Shown here: one piece after another, positions 14,948 to 22,977 of the stretch
How positions within the stretch are numbered: position 1 is the first letter of the stretch
How the letters are laid out: every line of letters starts with the position of its first letter
Source: CAZNEZ01 sp964572475
GTDB taxonomy: Bacteria > Bacillota > Clostridia > Lachnospirales > Lachnospiraceae
DNA length: 25,237 nt
Reading direction: 5' to 3'
Assembly: GCA_964572475.1 (NCBI GenBank)
Contig: CAZNEZ010000035.1
Span: 1 to 25,237, forward strand
Translations under genes and position numbers: made by a program
Notes under the pieces: generated by a model
The model's database searches: none
Told to the model about the DNA's origin: nothing
Seen by the model: only the letters and a program-made list of their open reading frames with translations

Positions 14948-16607
14948 TTGACTCGCCCTCCTTTCCTAGTGTAACCAGTTGAGTAAGGTTGTCCTTCATT
15001 GTCATTCTATGTGATATAAGTATAATCATGCTTTCTTTAATTATGCTCTTCATATTCTCAATAATGGCTTTTTCTGTATTAATATCAACTGCCGAAAATG
15101 GATCATCTAATATTATAAGTTTTCTCCTATGGTACAGCGTTCTTGCAAGTGCAATTCTGGACTGCTGTCCTCCACTTAATCTAACACCATTATTACCAAC
15201 AATGGTATTTATCCCTTCTTCCATCTGCTTCAAATCTTCATCAAAACATACCATTTTTAATACTTCATTGATATCTGTTCCATTTTCATCACCCAAAGTA
15301 ATATTATTATATATGGTATCAGAAATCAGATGTGGATTATGTCCAAGATATGCTATATTCTCACTTCTTTCAAATTCCGAATACTCTGATAGTTCTTTTC
15401 CACATAACAATATACTTCCTAAATATTGGTATTCACCGAGAAAAATACAGCCTAAGCTTGATTTACCGCAGGCAACTGGACCTGTAACTCCAACGAAGTC
15501 GCCTTTACCCATAGACAAATTCACATCACTTAGTATATTTTTATCACTTTCATACGAAAAGCATAAGTTTGTTATTACGAGGCTCATGTCATCTGGCACA
15601 TCATAATTATGGCTTATTTCTTCATACTCCTTGAGATAAGGTTTAATTCTTCTCCATGAAACTTGAGACTTTTGAACTGCATTGAATAGTTTTGCAGCTT
15701 TACTTGCCTTAAATGCTAATGCTGTGAATACAGTTATATATGTTGAAAACTGGCCTATTGTCCATATATCTGCCAATACATTTTTACCGCCAAAATAAAT
15801 AATAAATACTACTCCCGCCATAGCTATTATATTATAAATGGGCTGCATAGAGTTTTCCCAGACATTCGCATATACAGCCTTAACTTCTAAGTCTTTTAAT
15901 TGTTCTTCATAGACTTCTCTGTTATCATGTTCACGACCATATATTCTATATAGTACTACATTATCTATAAGTTCATATGTTGCTCCTGCCACCTCACTTG
16001 TAGCAGTCCTAAATGCTTTTGTATACTTGAATATTCTCTTTTTAAGTTTTTCTGCAATAAGCATTGCTATAGGTGTGAAAATTGCCGCTATTGCAGTAAT
16101 CTTTACATCATAAATAAATAAGGTTACAAGATATGATGTAAGTAAAACTCCTGTATCAAATATCTCTGTTGTAAACTTTCTCATGCCTTCTGTGCATACA
16201 TTTACATCGGAAATGGCATTAGTCATCAGCGTACCCATATTCTCTTTAGAAAGTTCTCTTTCTCCCTTATGAATCAGGTTATTGTAAATCATATATCTCA
16301 TAGATGCACTCGTATTATTAGCAAATCGTCTTATATAAAATCTCTTAACATATCTTAAAATCTGTACCACAACTATAATTACTACAAATGTAGCCGCAAC
16401 TTTAGAAATTAACGAAAGTGGTTGTCCATCTACTAAAGTATCAATTAGTTTGCCCTGATATACAGGTCCTAAAGACATCCCCACGTTAAATATGGTGCCT
16501 GATAAGACAATTAATAAGATAATAAATTTTTGATTTTTCCAATAATTTATTATCTTATCCGGATGTTTGATTGGTCTTATAGTATTATGCTTACTATCTT
16601 TCTTCAT
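14940..16607 (-). CDS. ABC transporter, fused permease/ATPase, degenerate-Walker-B half of a heterodimer
   Basis: 555 residues from the ATG at 16607, chosen because GGAG sits 6 bases upstream; an ATG four codons earlier (16619) has no ribosome site. An N-terminal six-helix exporter domain is followed by an ATPase domain with Walker A GPVACGKSS (about 375), canonical signature LSGGQQS (about 475), and Walker B LIILDDPFSAVD (about 497), in which Asp stands where the catalytic Glu is expected. The H-loop is ISHRMT. Combined with the degenerate signature of its partner, this half contributes the non-hydrolytic site of an asymmetric exporter, as in TM287/288-type pairs. The gene begins a few bases after the D,D-carboxypeptidase gene, so the three are probably co-transcribed. 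Confidence 0.92.
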   Translation of the reverse strand: MKKDSKHNTIRPIKHPDKIINYWKNQKFIILLIVLSGTIFNVGMSLGPVYQGKLIDTLVDGQPLSLISKVAATFVVIIVVVQILRYVKRFYIRRFANNTSASMRYMIYNNLIHKGERELSKENMGTLMTNAISDVNVCTEGMRKFTTEIFDTGVLLTSYLVTLFIYDVKITAIAAIFTPIAMLIAEKLKKRIFKYTKAFRTATSEVAGATYELIDNVVLYRIYGREHDNREVYEEQLKDLEVKAVYANVWENSMQPIYNIIAMAGVVFIIYFGGKNVLADIWTIGQFSTYITVFTALAFKASKAAKLFNAVQKSQVSWRRIKPYLKEYEEISHNYDVPDDMSLVITNLCFSYESDKNILSDVNLSMGKGDFVGVTGPVACGKSSLGCIFLGEYQYLGSILLCGKELSEYSEFERSENIAYLGHNPHLISDTIYNNITLGDENGTDINEVLKMVCFDEDLKQMEEGINTIVGNNGVRLSGGQQSRIALARTLYHRRKLIILDDPFSAVDINTEKAIIENMKSIIKESMIILISHRMTMKDNLTQLVTLGKEGESNE

Positions 16608-16622
16608 CTTTTGCTCCATTCA

Positions 16623-17984
16623 TTATATTAAAAATATATCTAATATCTTTTCAAAGCACCATTTTATATCTATAGCTTCATAATCCTTTGTGACCACAAC
16701 GCTATCTGTTTTATATGTTATTCCATTAACATTGTACTTTATTGTACCTATTATATCACCATTTTTAACTGGCGCAATGATTTCAGTATCAACATCATAT
16801 CTTTTCTCTATTGTTTCGTCGTCACACATCAGTAACCCATTATTTCCTCCATTACTTACTATTTCTATTTCGGCATTAATTCCATCATCAATTGTATCTG
16901 TTTTGGCTCCTATGATTTTAGTCTTTGTAATATCATTTACTGTAATTGCATAATCTGAAAACTTTACATATCTAAATGTTTCCATGCCATATTTCATAAG
17001 CTTTTTTGTATCGCTCCACTTATAATTCTTATTATTAGGCCAGCCACACGCCAAAAGTGCTACCACATAAGTATTATCTCCATTTTCAAGTGCCCCAACA
17101 TAACAGTATCCTGCATTGCCTGTAAATCCCGTCTTACCTGATAAGGCTCCGTCCATCATAGTTAAAAAGGAATTATGATTACTGCATGAAAATGTTCTTG
17201 AACCATTGACATAGTCTCCATTATCCTGTTTTTTCATATTATTAAAGCTATAACTGTTGGTTCTGGTAATGTTTAAGAAATCCTCTCGTTTTGCTGACTT
17301 TAGGATACAATAACTCATTATTGTACACAAATCAGCCGCTGAAATAGAATGTTCACCTTTTTCATCCTTAGCATCAAGTCCATTTGGGGTAATAAAATAT
17401 GTATTTGTGCATCCTAAATCTCTGGCTTTCTGGTTCATAAGCAGTGCGAATGCTTCCACACTTCCTGATATATGCTCCGCTATCGCTACTGCTGTGTCAT
17501 TGTGCGATTCTAGCATCAATGAATATAATAAATCTCCAAGTTTATAGTATTCTCCTGGTGTCATTCCAAGTTGAACATCTGGCATTGATGCTGCATATTC
17601 TGATACTCCTACCATATCATCCAGATTGCCATATTCTAATGCTAAAATACAAGTCATAATCTTAGTTGTACTAGCATTAGGTGCAGGTGTTGTTTCATCT
17701 CTTCCGTAGAGAATTCGTCCACTTTTTGCGTCCATAAGACAGGCATACTTTGCATACAATTCCAGTTGTTCAACCGAAGTTCCATTCGTAATCTCAGTGG
17801 TTTCGTCATTATATTGATTACCAAAATTAGTATCTAAAAGCATATCTGTTTTAAACGCAAAAGTGCCTGCACTGTAGTTCATTCCTGAAGTCAGTACAAG
17901 CACTGGTATTATAACTATTATTATATATTTTTTAATATTATTTTTTATATTATCTGCAACTTTATTCTTTATGCTGTTATTCAT
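16623..17984 (-). CDS. D-alanyl-D-alanine carboxypeptidase (PBP5/DacF-type, S11 family)
   Basis: 453 residues. A hydrophobic segment (about 20-40) acts as signal or anchor. All three penicillin-binding motifs are present: STTK with nucleophile Ser105 and Lys108, SHN at 160-162, and KTG at 284-286. Upstream LMDAKSGRILYGRD is characteristic of the S11 family. A C-terminal PBP5-like beta domain with the closing hydrophobic CFEKILDIFLI could serve as an amphipathic membrane anchor. The enzyme trims the terminal D-Ala from peptidoglycan pentapeptides outside the membrane. It is followed after three bases by the ABC exporter pair and preceded at 52 bases by the VanZ-family gene; this grouping suggests an envelope-related operon. 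The ribosome site is weak (GAGAGA). Confidence 0.94.
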   Translation of the reverse strand: MNNSIKNKVADNIKNNIKKYIIIVIIPVLVLTSGMNYSAGTFAFKTDMLLDTNFGNQYNDETTEITNGTSVEQLELYAKYACLMDAKSGRILYGRDETTPAPNASTTKIMTCILALEYGNLDDMVGVSEYAASMPDVQLGMTPGEYYKLGDLLYSLMLESHNDTAVAIAEHISGSVEAFALLMNQKARDLGCTNTYFITPNGLDAKDEKGEHSISAADLCTIMSYCILKSAKREDFLNITRTNSYSFNNMKKQDNGDYVNGSRTFSCSNHNSFLTMMDGALSGKTGFTGNAGYCYVGALENGDNTYVVALLACGWPNNKNYKWSDTKKLMKYGMETFRYVKFSDYAITVNDITKTKIIGAKTDTIDDGINAEIEIVSNGGNNGLLMCDDETIEKRYDVDTEIIAPVKNGDIIGTIKYNVNGITYKTDSVVVTKDYEAIDIKWCFEKILDIFLI

Positions 17985-18036
17985 ATAATATCTCTCATAT
18001 ACCTTATCATTTTTATAAAATATATGTAGATTAAAT

Positions 18037-18543
18037 TTATTTATTACTATTGATTATTTTACCAATACTCTTAATGCTTTTTAATCTTATTATTAGCATT
18101 GCTATAACTATGAATGTTGTGGCTCCTGCAACATCAATGCACACATCAACTAGGCTTCCTGCTCTACCTGTAATATAAAGCTGATGCATTTCATCAGTTC
18201 CTGCATATATTCCTGCAATCCCTATACTAAATATATACTTCCAATACATTTTAAAATTGAATGTGCTAAAGAAACCTAATAGTAATAATGACAGAATACC
18301 ATATTCCGTGAAATGAGCGCCTTTTCTAACTATAAAGTGTACACAGTCAAATATGCTTTCCTGTTTTTCAACAGTCATTGAACTATATCCTGGAATAATC
18401 TTCACTACTGTCTCTGCGACTTTACTGCTAATACCAGCCGATTCTTCACCTGTTTCAGAAGACATAGAGAATATAGTTATCATCATCAAGATGGTCAGGC
18501 TGAGGAAGATAAGACGTCGACCATCCGTAGTAAGTTTGCTCAT
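18037..18543 (-). CDS. VanZ-family membrane protein
   Basis: 168 residues with four predicted membrane segments (about 9-25, 68-90, 100-118, 138-158). The VanZ signatures are clear: VRKGAHFTEYGILSLLL in the middle and DEMHQLYITGRAGSLVDVCID after the third segment. VanZ of the VanA cluster gives low-level teicoplanin resistance by an unknown mechanism; most chromosomal homologues in Clostridia are of unknown function, and no vanHAX genes are present here, so glycopeptide resistance should not be inferred. GAAGGA lies 5 bases before the ATG. It follows the phosphonopyruvate decarboxylase gene and precedes the D,D-carboxypeptidase gene. Confidence 0.92.
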   Translation of the reverse strand: MSKLTTDGRRLIFLSLTILMMITIFSMSSETGEESAGISSKVAETVVKIIPGYSSMTVEKQESIFDCVHFIVRKGAHFTEYGILSLLLLGFFSTFNFKMYWKYIFSIGIAGIYAGTDEMHQLYITGRAGSLVDVCIDVAGATTFIVIAMLIIRLKSIKSIGKIINSNK

Positions 18544-18609
18544 ACTAATCCTTCTTTCAGTTAATCATAATCAATGGGCAAGCTAGACCAACAATACTTG
18601 ATTTGTTTT

Positions 18610-19734
18610 TTATTTTAGCTTTTTCAAATACTCCATAAAGTTTTCTTTATTTTCTAGTGCAGTAGTTGTAGGTCTACCTAAATCTTCTCTAGATCCTATA
18701 GAACACTTAACTTCAATGAAAGATAGCTGATCTCTATTTTTTGCATTAGATAATTCTATGTCAAGAGTCTCAAATTTATCTACCGAAACTGCATAAGGGT
18801 ATCCACATGCCTTTGCTATATTCACCAAATCAATTTTTGCTGCCACCGTAGGCATTCCACCTACAGTTTCATGTGCCCCATTATTAATCACGATGTGAAT
18901 CATATTTCGTTGCTTGTTAGCTCCTATCATTGCCATTGATCCCATATGCATAAGTACTGCTCCGTCTCCATCTATGCACCACACTTTTGTTTCAGCTTTG
19001 TTGATTGCTACTCCAAGCGCTATAGATGAGCTATGTCCCATAGAGCCTACAGTTAAAAAATCGTACTTGTGACTCTGTCCGTTAATCACTCTAGTTTCAA
19101 ATAATTCTCGGCTAGCCTTTCCTGTAGTTGACACAATGGGGTCTTCACCTGAAGCCAATACTATATGATTAATGATTTCCTCTCTGCACATTTGGTTATC
19201 ATTTTTATATTCTACATTTTCATCAAATACCAACGCACCTTTCCTTATTACAAAAGCAACATCCTTACCTTTTGACAGAATGACACGAAATCTCGCCATA
19301 ATTTCCTTGACTTCCTCTTCTGTGGTTTCATCTCCTATAATAAAAGTCTCTATTTCCATATCTTCCAGAAGTTTTACTGTAATTTTACCTTGATAGATAT
19401 GTTGTGGTTCATCATGAATTCCTGGTTCTCCTCTCCATCCCACGATAAATACAACTGGTATAGCATAGACCTTATTATTCAATAATGAGGCAACTGGATT
19501 AATTATGTTACCTTCTCCACTATTCTGCATATAAACTACTGGCACTTTGCCAGTTGCCAAGTGATATCCTGCTGCTAATGCTGTGCAATTCCCCTCATTG
19601 GCAGCTATCAAATGATGTTTCTTGTCAATTCCAAATTTTCTCATAAGAAAATCGCAAAGAGCCTTCAATTGTGAATCTGGAACTCCTACATAAAAGTCTG
19701 ATCCAATTATATCCACTAACGCGTCTACTTTCAT
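18610..19734 (-). CDS. aepY: Phosphonopyruvate decarboxylase (thiamine diphosphate dependent)
   Basis: 374 residues, the family length. The N-terminal domain has YVGVPDSQLKALCDF and AANEGNCTALAAGY, whose Glu47 is the expected cofactor-activating Glu; VGWRGEPGIHDEPQHIYQG is a strong marker of phosphonopyruvate/sulfopyruvate decarboxylases. The thiamine diphosphate motif runs from GDG (256-258) to NN (284-285), followed by GAHETVGGMPT. It converts 3-phosphonopyruvate to phosphonoacetaldehyde + CO2, the step that pulls the unfavourable PEP mutase reaction. The upstream neighbour encodes a phosphonoacetaldehyde-reductase-type dehydrogenase, supporting the phosphonate over the sulfopyruvate role. 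PEP mutase is not in the window. AGGAGG precedes the ATG. The 116-base gap to the dehydrogenase gene shows no convincing promoter or terminator. Confidence 0.93.
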   Translation of the reverse strand: MKVDALVDIIGSDFYVGVPDSQLKALCDFLMRKFGIDKKHHLIAANEGNCTALAAGYHLATGKVPVVYMQNSGEGNIINPVASLLNNKVYAIPVVFIVGWRGEPGIHDEPQHIYQGKITVKLLEDMEIETFIIGDETTEEEVKEIMARFRVILSKGKDVAFVIRKGALVFDENVEYKNDNQMCREEIINHIVLASGEDPIVSTTGKASRELFETRVINGQSHKYDFLTVGSMGHSSSIALGVAINKAETKVWCIDGDGAVLMHMGSMAMIGANKQRNMIHIVINNGAHETVGGMPTVAAKIDLVNIAKACGYPYAVSVDKFETLDIELSNAKNRDQLSFIEVKCSIGSREDLGRPTTTALENKENFMEYLKKLK

Positions 19735-19850
19735 ATTCTATCTCTATCCTCCTAAGCATTACACTTTATTTCTAAGCTAACCTCTATAATACATATTTGA
19801 GTTTTTGTCTTAACTTACTATTTAAAAATCATACCATCTCAAACCTATTT

Positions 19851-20960
19851 TCATACTAATATATTATTGTACAATCTAGAAATAATTTCTACACTAAGGT
19901 TTATTGGATTATTTTTTAATCTAACAGGATTAACACTAGTTTTCAAAATTTCAAAATCATATTGATTTTTTACCTTTGGAGGTGTCATATTAAGTCTATT
20001 TAAAATCTGATTAAATGTATGTATAGCATCTTCCGTAGAATTACACCCATATGCTTGTGCTATACTATTAAATGTCTCATTTAAATAAGTTGTTCCTCTT
20101 GGATCAATACATTCATCTATATGATTAAGCATATATTCCCACAATTCTTTCACACATAATGCTGCAGCATGTCCATGAGCTATACCATACATGCTAGTAA
20201 GTTTATAGCACATAGCATGACCTGCCGTAGTCTGTGCAATATTTATAGCTTTTCCAGCAATATTTGCAGCCATCAGCATCTTAGCATTAGCTTCATCATT
20301 GTTATCCAAGTATTGGTCCATATTATCCATAATAATGTGTATAGCTTCACTTGAATATTCCTTACTCTCCTCTGTTGAATTTATTGACCAAAAGGATTCC
20401 GTTGCATGACATAATGCATCAAGCATAGTTGAGCTTTTTTGATACATTGGTAATGTTTTTAGCACTGACGGATCCATAACTATCACATCTGGAATGCAAC
20501 TCACACTACTAATTGATTGTTTTTCGCCCTCATAATATATGACAGCAAAACGTGTAGACTCACTTCCACTTCCTGCTGTTGTTGGCATTGCAACAAATGG
20601 CATATCATTGGGGCATATTGACTGTTTCAAATAATTCTGACTGTGATTCATATTAGAATACAACTTTATACACTTTGCCACATCTATTGCACTTCCTCCA
20701 CCTACTGCAATAATAGCCTGACATTCCTTTTCAATTAATACACTTATGCCTTCTACCACTGACTCATAATGTGGATTCGGCTGAAAATTTGAAAATCTAA
20801 CAACTTTTATACCTATATTATCTTGCAAGTTCTTAAAGTACTTGTTGATTTTTAGAAATTCAATAGAGCTATCGCATACTAATAATATAGATTTTATGTC
20901 AAGTTTTTTTAAATATTTACTAATTTCCGTATAATAATCATCTTTTACATCAATATTCAT
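19851..20960 (-). CDS. Iron-containing alcohol dehydrogenase, probable phosphonoacetaldehyde reductase
   Basis: 369 residues, group III metal-dependent alcohol dehydrogenase. The NAD(P)-binding motif is GGGSAID (about 87-93); PTTAGSGSESTRFAV is typical of the family. Metal ligands fit Asp181 and His185 (DALCHATES), His248 and His262, with the 14-residue spacing seen in FucO-type enzymes. SFWSINSTEESKEYS resembles the phosphonoacetaldehyde reductases (PhpC/FomC/DhpG group). Beside phosphonopyruvate decarboxylase it would reduce phosphonoacetaldehyde to 2-hydroxyethylphosphonate. The ATG at 20960 has no Shine-Dalgarno; the start lies inside the ugd remnant, whose stop codon is 8-10 bases downstream, so translation is probably coupled to the remnant. 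The specific substrate is inferred from context. Confidence 0.85.
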   Translation of the reverse strand: MNIDVKDDYYTEISKYLKKLDIKSILLVCDSSIEFLKINKYFKNLQDNIGIKVVRFSNFQPNPHYESVVEGISVLIEKECQAIIAVGGGSAIDVAKCIKLYSNMNHSQNYLKQSICPNDMPFVAMPTTAGSGSESTRFAVIYYEGEKQSISSVSCIPDVIVMDPSVLKTLPMYQKSSTMLDALCHATESFWSINSTEESKEYSSEAIHIIMDNMDQYLDNNDEANAKMLMAANIAGKAINIAQTTAGHAMCYKLTSMYGIAHGHAAALCVKELWEYMLNHIDECIDPRGTTYLNETFNSIAQAYGCNSTEDAIHTFNQILNRLNMTPPKVKNQYDFEILKTSVNPVRLKNNPINLSVEIISRLYNNILV

Positions 20961-21099
20961 CCTGAATTGGAGATTTTTTTTGGTTTATTAATTCTACTTT
21001 TTCTGGAATAATATCTACTGCCATCACTTCATGGTGTTGCGATAACAAAGTAGCTATGGATAATCCCACATATCCAGTTCCTGCAACTGCAATTTTCAT
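20950..21099 (-). pseudogene. ugd: 5' remnant of UDP-glucose/UDP-ManNAc 6-dehydrogenase (ugd family), 49 codons
   Basis: An AGGAGG ribosome site and ATG (21099) open a 49-codon frame: MKIAVAGTGYVGLS with the Rossmann GxGxxG motif, then EVMAVDIIPEKVELIN and KKSPIQD, the exact order at the N-terminus of Ugd-type nucleotide-sugar dehydrogenases (about 390-440 residues). Homology stops at SPIQD, and the frame ends two codons later at TGA (20952-20950). The rest of the gene is absent and the next gene begins within the same bases (11-base overlap). An A8 run lies close to the junction. This is a truncated leftover of a capsule-type gene, perhaps retained because it carries the ribosome entry for the downstream dehydrogenase. 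Too short to be an enzyme. Confidence 0.88.
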
Positions 21100-21141
21100 A
21101 TTCGCATACCTCCTGCTTTACACTTCTGTTTCTACTGAATT

Positions 21142-22284
21142 TTAGACTATATCATAAAATTCCTTTAAAATGGACGTTCCATTTTCTAAAATTTCTTTTG
21201 TCTTTTTATAATAATTTTCTGCAGTATTTTCTACATAATACGGATTAATTATTTTTTCATTTTTCCCGGTAATCTCTTTCATTGCCTGACCGATCATACT
21301 ACTGTCGCAAGTGACATCAATAACACTGTTACCATGTACTCGTCCTCTTTGTCTATCTCCAATATTAATTGTATACCTTCCTAATGACGGTGTTTCAATA
21401 ATTCCAGATGACGAATTTCCTATTAATGCCACAGAATTTTTTACTAAATATAAAAACGAATCTACATTCAAGTTTTCATAATAATACGCATTTTCATGTT
21501 CATCCACATAATTGAGCCATGAAGAACGTATGATATCAGATTTTGTATCTGCATTCGTCCCCATAAAAATAACACTCATTCCATTCATATTTTCCTGCAA
21601 TGCAGTCAATACTTCTTTCACCTGATCTTCCATTTTCACATCAGTTAGTGTTTCGGGATGAAAAGCTACAACCCAATATTTTTGTGGAATAAGTTCTTTT
21701 ACTTTTTCAATTACTTTCTCTTCATCTATCTTGCAACAATTTTCTGCCCCTAATGCCCCAAGATAAAATACTCTTTTAGGATCTTCTCCCAACTGTATTA
21801 CACGTTTTCTATATTCTTCTGTACTGGTAAAATGATACTGACTCATTTTGGTAATAGAATGACGTATAAATTCATCATAATTGCCATATGTAACTTCCCC
21901 ACCATGTAAATGCAAAATTGGGATTCTTTGCATAGCTGCTGCAATCGCAACCGCCATCATTTCATATCTATCTCCAAGTATAATTAATAAATCAAATTTA
22001 TTATTTTCAAAATAATTTCCAAAACAATCTAAAGCTGTTGCCATGCAATGCATCACATTCGCATTACTGTCATTCTCTATATTTAGCGGAATCTCCAAAT
22101 CGATTTTAAATCCATCCTGTCGTATTATATCTACAGAGTGACCAAACTTATCTTCTAAATGTGAGCCTGTAACCAATACTGAAAACTCAATATCTTTGTC
22201 ATTATCTAATAATCTTAAAAAATTTTTTACTATTCCATAATCTGCTCTTGAACCAGTCGCATACGCTACTCTATACTTTCCCAT
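21142..22284 (-). CDS. neuC: UDP-N-acetylglucosamine 2-epimerase (hydrolysing), NeuC type
   Basis: 380 residues. ATGSRADYGIVKNFL at the N-terminus, LLIILGDRYEMMAVAIAA and LHLHGGEVTYGNYDEFIRHS in the first Rossmann-like domain, and ALIGNSSSGIIETPSLG in the second are the hallmarks of hydrolysing NeuC/LegG epimerases with a GT-B-like fold. It releases UDP and gives N-acetylmannosamine (or the 2,4-diacetamido-6-deoxy analogue in the legionaminate route). Together with neuB and neuA immediately upstream this completes the pathway from a UDP-amino sugar to the CMP-activated nonulosonic acid. AGAAGG lies 5 bases before the ATG and the gap to neuA is 12 bases. The sequence alone does not separate the sialic and legionaminic substrates. 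Confidence 0.94.
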   Translation of the reverse strand: MGKYRVAYATGSRADYGIVKNFLRLLDNDKDIEFSVLVTGSHLEDKFGHSVDIIRQDGFKIDLEIPLNIENDSNANVMHCMATALDCFGNYFENNKFDLLIILGDRYEMMAVAIAAAMQRIPILHLHGGEVTYGNYDEFIRHSITKMSQYHFTSTEEYRKRVIQLGEDPKRVFYLGALGAENCCKIDEEKVIEKVKELIPQKYWVVAFHPETLTDVKMEDQVKEVLTALQENMNGMSVIFMGTNADTKSDIIRSSWLNYVDEHENAYYYENLNVDSFLYLVKNSVALIGNSSSGIIETPSLGRYTINIGDRQRGRVHGNSVIDVTCDSSMIGQAMKEITGKNEKIINPYYVENTAENYYKKTKEILENGTSILKEFYDIV

Positions 22285-22296
22285 ACTAACCTTCTT

Positions 22297-22977
22297 TTAC
22301 TGATTTATAATAGTTTCGGCAATTTTAAAATCAAGTTCTGTATCTATATCTATACTGCGCTCTGCCGGCATTTTATATGCGTAACAATCTTCTCTATACA
22401 GATTTGTATTTTCCAAAAAAGCCTTCACATCTGCCATATAAATTGCCCCATTTATCCTATAAAACGTTTCTAATTTCTGTCTTTGTTTATTACTGTCTGC
22501 CCGCAAAAATCCGGATAACGAATTATTTTCTGGTAAAGTATTACTCCACAATGGCGAATGCTCCATTTCACAAACTGATACAACCGCTATTGCATCTTTC
22601 TCTTTAAATAATTCATAAGCTTTTTTTATATCTTCGTACTTTCGCAATGGAGATGTTGGCTGTAAAAGCGTAAATGTATCAAATACAATTCCCATCTCCT
22701 GATATTTTTTCAATACTTCTTTTACAACATCCCATGATGACGCTACATCTGATGCATTTTCTTCTGATCGATAAAAAGGTACTTCTGCTCCATATTGTAT
22801 TGCAATCTCGCCATATCTTTCAGAATCCGTAGAAACCAATATGTGTGAATAAATCTCTGATTTCTTCGCTGCTTCTATGCTATATGCAATTAACGGTTTT
22901 CCATTTAATAATTTTATATTTTTATCTTTCAAGCCTTTCGAACCGCTTCTTGCAGGTATTATTGCTAAATTATTCAT
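22297..22977 (-). CDS. neuA: CMP-nonulosonate synthetase (acylneuraminate cytidylyltransferase)
   Basis: 226 residues. The CTP-binding motif IPARSGSKGLKDKNIK at residues 7-22 and LLQPTSPLR in the middle are diagnostic; SVCEMEHSPLW and the closing DIDTELDFKIAE are also conserved. It transfers CMP from CTP to the nonulosonic acid made by NeuB. It lacks the C-terminal esterase domain found in some NeuA proteins, as expected for this length. The ATG overlaps the last codons of neuB by 8 bases (translational coupling), and neuC follows by 12 bases. Whether the acceptor is N-acetylneuraminate or legionaminate is unresolved. Confidence 0.95.
   Translation of the reverse strand: MNNLAIIPARSGSKGLKDKNIKLLNGKPLIAYSIEAAKKSEIYSHILVSTDSERYGEIAIQYGAEVPFYRSEENASDVASSWDVVKEVLKKYQEMGIVFDTFTLLQPTSPLRKYEDIKKAYELFKEKDAIAVVSVCEMEHSPLWSNTLPENNSLSGFLRADSNKQRQKLETFYRINGAIYMADVKAFLENTNLYREDCYAYKMPAERSIDIDTELDFKIAETIINQ

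Noticed and set aside
14989..15606. 205-codon open frame antisense to the ABC transporter ATPase domain
   Set aside because: The opposite strand has all ATPase motifs; this frame lacks a ribosome site and recognisable sequence.
18037..18543. VanZ as evidence of a glycopeptide resistance cluster
   Set aside because: No vanH, vanA-type ligase, vanX or VanRS genes are present; VanZ-family proteins are widespread without resistance roles.
18544..18609. Short open minus-strand frame (SIVGLACPLIMIN) between aepY and the VanZ gene, as a possible gene remnant
   Set aside because: Too short to attribute, lies only in a 66-base spacer and matches nothing I know; probably chance.
18610..19734. Acetolactate synthase or sulfopyruvate decarboxylase as the identity of the thiamine enzyme
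   Set aside because: Length, the GIHDEPQHIYQG segment and the adjacent dehydrogenase favour phosphonopyruvate decarboxylase, though sulfopyruvate is not strictly excluded.
19735..19850. Promoter for aepY (TTAAGA / TATTAT with 16-base spacing)
   Set aside because: Matches are weak and the region is AT-rich; read-through from the dehydrogenase gene is as likely.
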